From an uncultured Collinsella sp. (GTDB taxonomy: Bacteria > Actinomycetota > Coriobacteriia > Coriobacteriales > Coriobacteriaceae), in contig CABURV010000001.1 of the NCBI GenBank assembly GCA_902494035.1, forward strand, positions 1-64,000: a DNA stretch of 64,000 nt. Direction: 5' to 3'. The stretch's first letter is position 1; the number at the start of each line of letters is the position of its first letter. A program made the translations under genes and the position numbers. Shown here piece after piece: positions 16,403 to 24,228 of this stretch. A model generated the notes under the pieces. That model was not told the DNA's origin and did not search any database. It saw only the letters and a program-made list of their open reading frames with translations.

Positions 16403-17569
16403 ATGTTCGAGAAGAGTGTCGAGGAGCTCACCGAGCTCGGCGCCCAGATCACCACGGCCGAGATTGCTCAGCAGCCCGAGCTTTGGCGCGATACGCTCAA
16501 CATCTATCGCGAGAACAAGGAGGCCATCGAGGCCTTCCTGGCCGAGGCTCGCGCTATGGGCGAGGGTCGTCTGTCCGTTGTCTTCACCGGTGCCGGTACG
16601 TCCGACTACGTTGGCGATACCTGCGCCCCGTACCTGCGTCACGCTGGCAACACTGATCTCTACGACTTTAAGCCCATCGCCACGACCGACATCGTGAGCG
16701 CCCCGCGCGACTTCCTGCGCGCTGAGGATCCCACGCTCGTGGTTTCCTTTGCCCGCTCTGGCAACAGCCCCGAGAGCCTTGCCGCCGTTGCCGTTGCCAA
16801 GGAGCTCGTCCACAACGTCAAGTTCCTCAACATCACCTGCGCTCCCGAGGGCAAGCTCGCCGTCGAGTCTGCTGATGATCCCAACGCGCTGACGCTGCTC
16901 ATTCCGCGCGCCAACGACAAGGGCTTCGCCATGACCGGTTCTTATTCCTGCATGACCCTGCTCTCTACCCTTATTTTCGACACTGCCTCTGACGAGCAGA
17001 AGGCCGAGTGGGTCGAGACCATCGCCAAGATGGGCGAGGAGGTCATCTCCCGTGAGCCCGAGATCGCCGATTATCTGGCTGGCGACTTCAACCGCGTGAC
17101 CTACTTGGGTTCTGGCTCCTTCGGTGGCCTTGCCCAGGAGAGCCAGCTCAAGATCCTCGAGCTCGCTCACGGTCTGGTCGCTACTTCCTACGACACCTCC
17201 ATGGGCTATCGTCACGGACCTAAGTCCTTCGTCGACGATAAGACGCTCGTCTTCGTGTTCGTCAACAACGACGCCTACACCCGTCAGTACGACATCGACA
17301 TCCTCAACGAGATCGGTGGCGACAAGATCGCTCAGCACACCATCGCCGTTCAGCAGGAAGGTGCCACCGTCTATGAGGGTGAGTCCTTCACCTTTAAGGG
17401 TTACGAGGCACTTCCCGAGGGTTACCTTGCTCTGCCGTTCGTGATGTTTGCCCAGGCTATCAGCCTGCTCAACTCCGTCCGCGTGGGCAACACGCCCGAT
17501 ACGCCGAGCCCCACCGGCACGGTCAACCGCGTGGTTAAGGGCGTGACGATTCACCCCTTCACCGCTTAA
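16403..17569 (+). CDS. agaS: AgaS-type sugar isomerase/deaminase (SIS domains)
   Basis: This 388-residue protein has two SIS domains: the first with VVFTGAGTSDYVGD (about residues 53-66) and SFARSGNSPESLAA, the second with VTYLGSGSFGGLAQESQLKILEL and the active-site stretch MGYRHGPKSFVDDKT. AgaS converts galactosamine-6-phosphate to tagatose-6-phosphate with loss of ammonia. The product would feed LacC and the class II aldolase in this window. It is transcribed from its own TATAAT promoter under the GntR site and ends at a terminator. Confidence 0.9.
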   Translation: MFEKSVEELTELGAQITTAEIAQQPELWRDTLNIYRENKEAIEAFLAEARAMGEGRLSVVFTGAGTSDYVGDTCAPYLRHAGNTDLYDFKPIATTDIVSAPRDFLRAEDPTLVVSFARSGNSPESLAAVAVAKELVHNVKFLNITCAPEGKLAVESADDPNALTLLIPRANDKGFAMTGSYSCMTLLSTLIFDTASDEQKAEWVETIAKMGEEVISREPEIADYLAGDFNRVTYLGSGSFGGLAQESQLKILELAHGLVATSYDTSMGYRHGPKSFVDDKTLVFVFVNNDAYTRQYDIDILNEIGGDKIAQHTIAVQQEGATVYEGESFTFKGYEALPEGYLALPFVMFAQAISLLNSVRVGNTPDTPSPTGTVNRVVKGVTIHPFTA

Positions 17570-17587
17570 TCGCGTCCCCCTGTAAGG

Positions 17588-17624
17588 GCGCCCGTCCGCT
17601 CATAACGGCGGGCGGGCGCTTTTT
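17588..17624 (+). terminator. Terminator after agaS
   Basis: GCGCCCGTCCGC (17588-17599) pairs with GCGGGCGGGCGC (17608-17619), including one G-T pair, followed by TTTTT. Confidence 0.85.
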
Positions 17625-17686
17625 GTTTTACGTGAGCTGGGTATAAGCATTACCACAGTCAACTGCTTTAGAAGCAAGGAGTGCAT

Positions 17687-18856
17687 ATGAGCACGTACGC
17701 AATTAAGGCTGACAAGTTCTTCTTGCCGGCAGGCCCGCAACTGGGCGGCTATCTTATGGTCGAGGATGGCGTTTTTGGCGCCTGGCAGGCCGACGAGCCA
17801 TCTTGCGAGATTAAGGACTACACGGGATCGTGGATCGCACCGGGTATGGTCGATACTCACATCCATGGCTTCTACAACCACTCAACTACCGATAACGATC
17901 CCGAGGGCATCGATATCAGCTCAACCGAGCTCGCCCGTCGCGGTACCACCAGCTGGCTGCCCACGACGTTCACCGATGGCGTCGAACAGATCAAGGACGC
18001 CTGCGCTGCTATCGCCAAGGCGGACGAGGGCCGCGGCCCCGACTTCTGCGGTGCCCGCATTCAGGGCATCTACCTGGAGGGCCCCTTCTTTACCATGAAG
18101 CACGTGGGCGCGCAGAACCCCGCTTACCTGATTGACCCCTCCGAGGAGGTTTTCGACCAGTGGCAGGAGGCTGCGGGCGGTCGCATCGTTAAGAGCGCCA
18201 TGGCCGCCGAGCGCGACGGTGCCGCTGCTTATGCGGCTGCTCTGAACGCCAAGGGCGTGGTGACCAGCATCGGTCACTCCGACGCCACCTACGATGAGTG
18301 CATCGCCGCTATCAATGCCGGTGCCAGCTGCTTTACGCATACCTATAACGGCCAGCGCGGTCTGCATCACCGTGAGCCCGGTGTCGTGGGTGCTGCCATG
18401 TCTACGCCCGAGACCTACGCCGAGATCATCTGTGACGGCAAGCACGTAAACCCTGCCGCCATCAAGGCGCTGCTGCAGGCAAAGGGCTGGCAGCACACGG
18501 TACTCATCACCGACTGCCTGGGTTGCGGCGGCATGCCCGAGGGCAGCTACACCAGTGGCGGCATGGACGTCATCATGAAGGACAACCTGTGCTGGCTCGC
18601 CGACGGCAAGAGCATTGCCGGCTCGGTGCTCACGCTTGCCCAGGGCGTCAAGAACATCGTCGACTGGGGCATCGCCAGCGCCGATATCGCCATTCGCATG
18701 GCAACTGAGGTGCCGGCACGCTCCGCGCACATCGAGGATAAGTGCGGCAGCATCATGCCGGGTCGCGACGCCGACTTTGTCGTGTTCGACCATGAGCTCA
18801 CCCTCGTCGAGACGTATGTTGGCGGCCAGAGCGTCGGCAACGCCTTTACCGAGTAA
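17687..18856 (+). CDS. nagA: N-acetylhexosamine-6-phosphate deacetylase
   Basis: This 389-residue amidohydrolase has the metal motif MVDTHIHGFYNH (His-X-His, about residues 57-65), YLEGPFF, GHSDATYDEC, THTYNGQRGLHHREPG and the catalytic Asp in ITDCLGCGG. It removes acetyl groups from GlcNAc-6-P or GalNAc-6-P; next to agaS, GalNAc-6-P is most likely. ATG 17687 has AAGGA seven bases upstream. Its C-terminal 40 codons are duplicated as a remnant at 21560-21715. Confidence 0.92.
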   Translation: MSTYAIKADKFFLPAGPQLGGYLMVEDGVFGAWQADEPSCEIKDYTGSWIAPGMVDTHIHGFYNHSTTDNDPEGIDISSTELARRGTTSWLPTTFTDGVEQIKDACAAIAKADEGRGPDFCGARIQGIYLEGPFFTMKHVGAQNPAYLIDPSEEVFDQWQEAAGGRIVKSAMAAERDGAAAYAAALNAKGVVTSIGHSDATYDECIAAINAGASCFTHTYNGQRGLHHREPGVVGAAMSTPETYAEIICDGKHVNPAAIKALLQAKGWQHTVLITDCLGCGGMPEGSYTSGGMDVIMKDNLCWLADGKSIAGSVLTLAQGVKNIVDWGIASADIAIRMATEVPARSAHIEDKCGSIMPGRDADFVVFDHELTLVETYVGGQSVGNAFTE

Positions 18857-18868
18857 CGATAGAAAAAG

Positions 18869-18900
18869 ACGGCGGGCCCGAATCTGCTCGGACCCGCCGT
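18869..18900. terminator. Bidirectional terminator between nagA and the flavodoxin
   Basis: ACGGCGGG (18869-18876) pairs with CCCGCCGT (18893-18900), with inner pairing CCGA/TCGG, and an A-run on the nagA side. It separates convergent genes. Confidence 0.7.
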
Positions 18901-18931
18901 ATGGGTTAAACGCTCAAAAGCACCTTAACAG

Positions 18932-19516
18932 TTACAGCTTGTTAGCGATCTTCTTTGCCGTGCGCTTGACGCCGGCCACAAGACCCCCCGCGGGATGCTC
19001 CTTTTCGTATGCTAGACGCTTCTCGCGCTTGGCGTACTCTTCGACGATGATGTCGCCATACTCGTCTTCGATCTTGTCGAAGAAGTCGACGGCGCCCTTA
19101 ATTTCCTCAGCGGTCGGGTGTCCCTTCTGGACGCCGCCGGTAATCTTGAACGGACCCCATGTGTCAAATCCGGGGCAGCCGTAGACACCCATAAAGATGG
19201 CCTGCCTCATGCGGCAGATGCCATCGATATCCTTGCCGTACCACTTGTTTTTGCCACCGTAGGTCATAAGGCCAAACACCTTGTCCTGCGGCTGCAGCAC
19301 GTTCGTGAGCACGCGCGCCATATCTTTGTCGATCTCGGAGTAATAAATGCCCGTGGCGACGCCGATCAGATGGTATTCGTGCAGGTCGGGGTACTCGTTT
19401 TTACCGAGTGACTTCACGTCGAGGGTATCGATTTCGGGGTGCGCCTCGACGATGGCGTCCACGAGCTTTTTCGTATTGCCGTGGTGGCGTGAGGCATAAA
19501 GGATGATGGTTCGCAT
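18932..19516 (-). CDS. Flavodoxin-like protein
   Basis: This 194-residue protein begins MRTIILYASRHHGNTKKLVDAI, the FMN phosphate-binding loop of flavodoxins, and has IGVATGIYYSEIDKDMARVL and FGLMTYGGKNKWYGKDIDGI. It should carry electrons using FMN. The C-terminal 40 residues are basic and Ala-rich (KREKRLAYEKEHPAGG), an extension beyond classical flavodoxin. The frame runs upstream without a stop to 20560 on this strand, but that part is antisense to lacX; ATG 19516 matches the domain start and follows AAAGG. Confidence 0.82.
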   Translation of the reverse strand: MRTIILYASRHHGNTKKLVDAIVEAHPEIDTLDVKSLGKNEYPDLHEYHLIGVATGIYYSEIDKDMARVLTNVLQPQDKVFGLMTYGGKNKWYGKDIDGICRMRQAIFMGVYGCPGFDTWGPFKITGGVQKGHPTAEEIKGAVDFFDKIEDEYGDIIVEEYAKREKRLAYEKEHPAGGLVAGVKRTAKKIANKL

Positions 19517-19672
19517 AAGAAGGCCTTTCAGCTGTAATTGCATCAATGTCTGTATGGTACCCCGTTGCATGCCTGGGAAACCGGACGCATCGATGAACGT
19601 GCGGGTTTGTCCTTTGGTCAGGGCTGAGACGGGTTCTTGCGAGCAAAAAGCAGTTGTTCGAAAGGATGGACA

Positions 19673-20554
19673 ATGGAATACGCTCTCTCCAACGATTCGA
19701 TTTCTATCAAGGTCTCCACGGCCGGCGGCTCGTTTACCTCGATTGAGGCTGGAGGTCGCGAGTACTTGTGGCAGGGCGATCCCGCCGTGTGGTCCGGCCA
19801 GGCACCGATTTGCTTCCCGATTTGCGGAGGTTTGCGCGATAACAGCGCCATGACGTTTGCCGGACATCATGTGAAGCTCGCCCGCCACGGCTTTGCGCGC
19901 AAGCAGGAGTGGAAGCTGTTGAGCCAAAGCGCAAACGAGCTGGCTATGTGCCTGGCATCCGAGGATAACGCCGCGCTGCTGAGCGATTATCCGTATCCGT
20001 TTAAACTTGTCGCCCGCTATACGCTCGAGGACGCCGCCGTGCGTGTCTCCTATGAGGTTACCAACGAGGGCACCGAGGACATGCCTTTCTTTATCGGTGG
20101 ACACCCCGGCTTTAGGTGTCCGCTCGACGAGGGCGAGTCCTATACGGACTACGAGTTGCGTTTTGAGAAAGACGAGGCTGCGGAGCTCTGCACCGCCGTT
20201 CCCTCGACCGGATTGATTGATGTGGACAGGCGCTCCAAGAACCCCATGGTGGGAAAGACGCTGCCTTTGTCGCATGAGCTCTTCGATTTTGCGGAGACCA
20301 TCTTTGACGTGCTCGAGAGCCGTCAGGTCACGCTTTCCAAAAAGGGCGAGGACAAGGGCGTTCGCCTGAGCTTTGAGGGATTCCCGTACCTCATTGTGTG
20401 GAGCAAGCCCGAGGGTGATTTTGTGGCAGTTGAACCCTGGGGCGGCCTCTCGACCTGTTCCGATGAGGATGACGTGCTTGAGCACAAGCGCGGCTGCCTT
20501 ATCGCCAAGCCCAAAGAAACCATCGTGCGCTCGTTCACAATCGAGATTCTGTAG
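19673..20554 (+). CDS. lacX: LacX-like aldose 1-epimerase family protein
   Basis: This 293-residue protein closely follows the LacX pattern of the lactococcal lac operon: GGSFTSI, REYLWQGDPAVWSGQAPICFPICGGLRD, ARHGFARKQEWKL, MPFFIGGHPGFRCPLDEGESY and EPWGGLSTC. LacX belongs to the galactose mutarotase superfamily; its exact substrate is not settled. It lies 59 bp upstream of lacC. A second lacX-lacC pair at 51501-53371 is its close paralogue. ATG 19673 follows AAAGGATGG. Confidence 0.88.
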   Translation: MEYALSNDSISIKVSTAGGSFTSIEAGGREYLWQGDPAVWSGQAPICFPICGGLRDNSAMTFAGHHVKLARHGFARKQEWKLLSQSANELAMCLASEDNAALLSDYPYPFKLVARYTLEDAAVRVSYEVTNEGTEDMPFFIGGHPGFRCPLDEGESYTDYELRFEKDEAAELCTAVPSTGLIDVDRRSKNPMVGKTLPLSHELFDFAETIFDVLESRQVTLSKKGEDKGVRLSFEGFPYLIVWSKPEGDFVAVEPWGGLSTCSDEDDVLEHKRGCLIAKPKETIVRSFTIEIL

Positions 20555-20613
20555 TCGCATGTAGCCAATTCGTTTTGCAAGGCATAAGGAGCCTGCGAGA
20601 TAAGGAGCTAGAA

Positions 20614-21549
20614 ATGATCCTCACCGTTACGATGAACCCGTCCGTCGATACGCGCTATCAGCTCGATGAGCTCATTATCGACGACGTCAACCGCGTGACG
20701 CCCGAAAAGACCGCCGGCGGTAAGGGCCTCAACGTGGCCCGCGTCCTGGGCCAGCTGGGCGACGATGTCGTGGCAACCGGCCTGCTTGGTGGTCATATGG
20801 GCGCCTATATGGCCGAGCTCATGGATGCCAACGGCATTAAGAATGATTTTGTGCCCATCAAGGGCGAGACTCGCATTTGCCTCAACATCCTCCACGCCGG
20901 CAACCAGACCGAGCTGCTCGAGAGCGGCCCGACGATTGCCCCCGAGGAGCTCGATGCCTTTACCGCAAAGTTCGCCGAGCTTGCGAGCAAGGCCGACGTC
21001 GTCACCATCTCGGGTTCGTTGCCCCGCGGTGTCGAGGCAGACTACTATGCCAAGATCACGGGCATTGCCGAGAACGCCGGCGCCAAGGTGCTGCTCGATA
21101 CCTCGGGTGCTTCGCTCGAGGCCGCCCTTAAGTCCGAAATTAAGCCCGAGCTGGTCAAGCCTAACCTGACCGAGATCAACGGCCTTTTGGGTACGAGCTT
21201 TACCACCGACGATGTGGACGAGCTCCGCGCCGCGCTCGCCTCTGATGCCCGCTTCTCCGATATCCCCTGGGTCGTCGTGTCCATGGGCGCTGCCGGCTCC
21301 GTTGGCTTCCACAATGGCCGTGCGTTCCGCGCAAAGACGCCCGATATCCCTGCCGTTAACGCCACGGGCTCTGGTGACTCCACTATCGCTGGCTTCGCGC
21401 ATGCCATTGCTGCTGGCGCGGACGACGAGACGGTGCTGCGTACCGCCAACACCTGCGGCAAGCTCAATGCCATGGATCCTATGACTGGCCACTTGGTCAT
21501 GGATCGTTGGGACGAGGTCTACAACGGCGTTGTCGTGACCGAGCTGTAG
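20614..21549 (+). CDS. lacC: Tagatose-6-phosphate kinase / 1-phosphofructokinase family
   Basis: This 311-residue PfkB kinase begins MILTVTMNPSVDTRYQL, with GGKGLNVARVLGQLG (about residues 36-50), SGSLPRGVEADYY and the catalytic NATGSGDSTIAGFAHA near the C-terminus (Asp as base). LacC phosphorylates tagatose-6-P to tagatose-1,6-bisphosphate; FruK does the same for fructose-1-P. LacC is preferred because of the lacX partner and the nearby galactosamine pathway. TAAGGAG precedes ATG 20614. Confidence 0.88.
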   Translation: MILTVTMNPSVDTRYQLDELIIDDVNRVTPEKTAGGKGLNVARVLGQLGDDVVATGLLGGHMGAYMAELMDANGIKNDFVPIKGETRICLNILHAGNQTELLESGPTIAPEELDAFTAKFAELASKADVVTISGSLPRGVEADYYAKITGIAENAGAKVLLDTSGASLEAALKSEIKPELVKPNLTEINGLLGTSFTTDDVDELRAALASDARFSDIPWVVVSMGAAGSVGFHNGRAFRAKTPDIPAVNATGSGDSTIAGFAHAIAAGADDETVLRTANTCGKLNAMDPMTGHLVMDRWDEVYNGVVVTEL

Positions 21550-21559
21550 GAGCTTGTGC

Positions 21560-21715
21560 TGCGGCCCCGGCATCGCTTGCTAGCTCATGTCGACGACAAG
21601 TGCAGTAGCATTATGCCGGGGCACGACTCCGACTTTGTCGTGTTCAGTCCCGACCTTACCCTGGTCGAGACGTATGTGGGCGGCAACAGCTTTGGTAATG
21701 CGTTTGCCGAGTAGC
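21560..21715 (+). pseudogene. 3' remnant of a nagA gene
   Basis: The frame ending at TAG 21713-21715 reads HVDDKCSSIMPGHDSDFV, then TLVETYVGGNSFGNAFAE, matching the last 40 residues of NagA at 17687-18856 (IEDKCGSIMPGRDADFV... GNAFTE). No start codon, ribosome site or rest of the gene is present. It lies right after lacC, showing that a second nagA copy was deleted or that lacX-lacC was joined to a nagA end by recombination. Confidence 0.8.
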
Positions 21716-21746
21716 CGCCAAGGAAACGATCCGAGAGGGGATTTAG

Positions 21747-22220
21747 ATGATTTACGGTGCATTGGGCGATATCGAGGAGTATCGCGGAATGCTCAAGGGC
21801 CTCGACGTGCTGATCGACTGGCTCGAGGAGAACGACCCGGCGCAGCTCGAGGTCGGCAGCCATCCGATTCTGGGCGACAAGGTCTATGCGAACGTCATGG
21901 CTCCCACGACGCGTCCCGAGGCCGAGGCTCACTATGAGACGCATCAGCGCTATCACGACCTGCAGATCGATGTCGAGGGTCGCGAGGCCTTTAAGGTTGC
22001 CACGGGCAGCCTGACGTTGGTTCAGGAGTTTGACGAGAAGGACGACTACGATCTGGTCGATTCCGACGCTTCGATCGCCGGCGATCTTGCCGACGACAAG
22101 TTCGCGCTGTTTGTTGCCGGCGAGCCTCACATGCCCACGCTCGAGTTCCCGGGCGATGGCGCACAGCCGGTCAAGAAGATCTGCTTTAAGCTGCTTGCAG
22201 ACGCTTACTGGGAGGAGTAG
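21747..22220 (+). CDS. YhcH/YjgK/EbgC family protein
   Basis: This 157-residue protein has the DUF386 landmarks MIYGALGDIEEYRG, GDKVYANVMAPTTRPEAEAHYETHQRYHDLQID and FALFVAGEPHMPTLE, ending KKICFKLLADAYW. The family is a small cupin-like fold with conserved His/Glu metal ligands, tied to sugar anomer or sialic-acid metabolism (YhcH) and beta-galactosidase assembly (EbgC). Position after lacX-lacC supports a role in hexose or amino-sugar handling. GAGAGGGG precedes the ATG. Confidence 0.85.
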   Translation: MIYGALGDIEEYRGMLKGLDVLIDWLEENDPAQLEVGSHPILGDKVYANVMAPTTRPEAEAHYETHQRYHDLQIDVEGREAFKVATGSLTLVQEFDEKDDYDLVDSDASIAGDLADDKFALFVAGEPHMPTLEFPGDGAQPVKKICFKLLADAYWEE

Positions 22221-22278
22221 CGCACTGCTCGGCTGAGCTGCTCGTCTGATGACGTGATTCCATTGAGGAGCGCGCTTG

Positions 22279-22329
22279 AGCCCCGTTAATCGCGGTTCCC
22301 TTGGGGATTGCGGTTGGCGGGGCTTTTTT
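22279..22329 (+). terminator. Terminator after the YhcH-family gene
   Basis: AGCCCCG (22279-22285) pairs with CGGGGCT (22318-22324), enclosing a second small stem, followed by T6. Confidence 0.8.
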
Positions 22330-22367
22330 GTTGAGTAGGGGAGTTGCCGGCGGCGTTTTGCTTGGAT

Positions 22368-22796
22368 TTATTTGCGAAGAACATCGGCTAGCCGCAGGAT
22401 TGAAATCATCGACCGATAAGTGAGTTCCACTTTTTCGCCCGCAAGCAGTCGTTTCGAGCCAATCTCATCTAGCCCCACAAGCCGAGAAAACAGCGGGCCG
22501 CTCATCGTGCCATCGTCAATTGATTCCCTTATGGTCTTCAAAACGTCCGTATCATGAAGCGATGCCGAGCTGTAGGGGGCAACACGAGCGGAACTCTCAA
22601 TTAACGACGAGACAAAAGGATGGAGATGCTTTGGACATAGTCCATCAAACACCACAACCCCATTGTCGTTCGAGCCGACCAGGCGCCAAGTATAATGATC
22701 GACCCAGTCATCTCCGTCATATATGGCGTCCATGAGCAACTTCCCGTCTAGAGAGAGAAACCTATTTGGACATCGGGGCGCAAGACCGCAATCCAT
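22368..22796 (-). CDS. Hypothetical protein, lower GC than neighbours
   Basis: This 142-residue ORF from an ATG at 22796 (a TTG at 22823 would extend it) begins MDCGLAPRCPNRFLSLDGKL. It ends in two helices (EIGSKRLLAGEKVELTYRSMISILRLADVLRK) that read like a small DNA-binding or regulator domain. I do not recognise a family. Codon use is more AT-rich than the flanks, and the 390 bp upstream to the tRNA gene are also AT-rich and without a recognisable gene, so the segment may be acquired. Confidence 0.5.
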   Translation of the reverse strand: MDCGLAPRCPNRFLSLDGKLLMDAIYDGDDWVDHYTWRLVGSNDNGVVVFDGLCPKHLHPFVSSLIESSARVAPYSSASLHDTDVLKTIRESIDDGTMSGPLFSRLVGLDEIGSKRLLAGEKVELTYRSMISILRLADVLRK

Positions 22797-23151
22797 ATCG
22801 GGCCTGCAGCAGCTCCAACCCAACGCACCACATAGGTTCCCTTTCGTACATGTGTATCAATCTGCCCCGAAATGCCGGTGAATGCAATTCCAGACCCGTT
22901 TGTCGGATAGCAATCGACGTATTTTTTGTTTTCCGCTCACAACCTTGTATAGATATATCGTTTCAGCAAAAGAGAAGGTATCGTGACTATTTTAGATCTA
23001 TATGGCCAATTCGAGCCCTCGCCATGGCAATTGTTGCAGCTGGGTTTCTTTTCATTAAAATTTCACTTTGGTAAATCCCCGCCCCTAAGCATTAAACCCG
23101 AAGTCCACCGAGTGGGCGAATTCCGGCGGATGTGCGCCTGAAATCGGTAAC

Positions 23152-23175
23152 AAAAAAAGCCGCCCGAAGGCGGCT
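23152..23175 (-). terminator. Terminator after tRNA-Thr
   Basis: AGCCGCC-CGAA-GGCGGCT (23158-23175) is a tight hairpin. On the - strand it is followed by a run of seven T residues, placed 12 bp downstream of the tRNA. Confidence 0.85.
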
Positions 23176-23186
23176 ATCTTGTGCAA

Positions 23187-23262
23187 TGGAGCCAGCGACC
23201 GGGCTCGAACCGGTGACCCCCGCTTTACGAGAGCGGTGCTCTACCAACTGAGCTACGCTGGC
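23187..23262 (-). tRNA. tRNA-Thr (anticodon CGT)
   Basis: The - strand folds as a standard 76-nt cloverleaf with encoded CCA. The acceptor stem pairs GCCAGCG with CGCTGGC, the D-arm contains AGCTCAGTTGGTAGAGC, and the T-arm contains GGTTCGAGCC. The anticodon stem encloses the 7-nt loop CTCGTAA. The central CGT reads the threonine codon ACG. Confidence 0.95.
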
Positions 23263-23419
23263 GGCCATGTGGTGACGCAACTGAGGCGTCAACGGCTGTC
23301 TATGATACGGGACATCGCACATCCGCGCAAGTGTTCTGACGGCTTTTCTCACTTTAAATGCACTAATATTGGAGACGTGATGTCTTGCTCTTACGGGTGT
23401 CAAGCAGAATGGGGCAGTG

Positions 23420-23902
23420 ATGATTCAACCCAAGATTCTTCTCACGCGCATCGATGATCGGTTTATTTACGGGCAAGACGTTGAGCTGTGGAATGAGGCG
23501 GTTGGTTCCAACCTCGTCCTGATCGTTAACGACGAGATTGCGGCGGATTCGCGCAAGTGGGCGCCTATGAGGGTCGCGGTGCCCGAGGGCGTGTGGACAC
23601 GGTTTTTCTCGGTGCAAAGGGCCATCGACATCATTCATACCGCAACGCCGCGCCAATTGATTCTGATCATGGTGGCCTCACCCGCCGATGCACTCGCGCT
23701 GGTTAAGGGTGGCGTGCCGATCACCAAGATCAGCATTGGCCATATGCAGGCAGGGGAGGGCAAGCACCCCATAACGCCCGCAGTCGCCGTAGACGGCGAA
23801 GATGTCGCCGCCTTCAAAGAGCTGCAAAAGCTCGGCATAGAACTAGAAATCCGCTATCTCCCCAGCTCCAATCCCGACCCCATCGGCAATCTGTTCAACT
23901 GA
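23420..23902 (+). CDS. Orphan PTS EIIB-like protein lacking the active-site histidine
   Basis: This 160-residue protein is a close relative of the mannose-family EIIB at 12927 (ILLTRIDDRF, LALVKGGVPITKISIGHMQAGEGK, EDVAAFKELQKLGIELEIR). The phosphorylation motif RLVHGQV reads RFIYGQD, so His17 is Tyr17. It cannot take part in normal EIIB phosphotransfer. It stands alone, with no EIIA, EIIC or EIID nearby. It may be a decoy or regulatory EIIB, or a decaying copy, though the frame is intact. A GTG at 23417 is an alternative start. Confidence 0.82.
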   Translation: MIQPKILLTRIDDRFIYGQDVELWNEAVGSNLVLIVNDEIAADSRKWAPMRVAVPEGVWTRFFSVQRAIDIIHTATPRQLILIMVASPADALALVKGGVPITKISIGHMQAGEGKHPITPAVAVDGEDVAAFKELQKLGIELEIRYLPSSNPDPIGNLFN

Positions 23903-23967
23903 TCCCTTGGGGACGGAGAAAAACGAATCATTTTGCCCTTGCGAGGGACGCGTGCGATGCTGCCTGT

Positions 23968-24122
23968 CAAAAACAATGCCCATTTACTACGTTTGATCGG
24001 CTATCGCCGAGCATGTCGAATTTGAGAAAAACAAAACCGCAGGTAGGCGGCTCGCGAATTTAGCAAAAACCGGTGCATGGTCGAGCATCCCGGGCTAAAC
24101 GTAGTAAATGGGCATAGTTTTG
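23968..24122. repeat. Inverted repeat with 26-27 bp ends
   Basis: The left end at 23968-23994 contains ATGCCCATTTACTACGTTT; the right end at 24097-24122 is its inverse complement AAACGTAGTAAATGGGCAT, both extended by CAAAA/TTTTG. About 100 bp separate them, including AAACCGCAGGTA, also seen near 11906 and 63370. No ORF of note. It resembles a small non-autonomous element. Confidence 0.55.
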
Positions 24123-24164
24123 ATATGTCGCTCATACAGTCACAGCGAAATTGAGCCCAAAAGA

Positions 24165-24201
24165 TGAAAAAACGCCCGTCGGCGGTGGTGCCGGCGGGCG
24201 T
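24165..24201 (-). terminator. Terminator after galM
   Basis: AACGCCCG...CGGGCGTT with inner TCGGC/GCCGG pairing forms a long stem; on the - strand a T6 run follows. Its core is very similar to the terminator behind galT (55152-55191). Confidence 0.85.
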
Positions 24202-24228
24202 TGCTGTGCAATATGTCGCGTTGTGGGC

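Noticed and set aside
18932..20560. A 542-residue protein on the - strand
   Set aside because: Only the part from 19516 to 18932 is a flavodoxin; the rest is antisense to the intact lacX gene and has no domain character.
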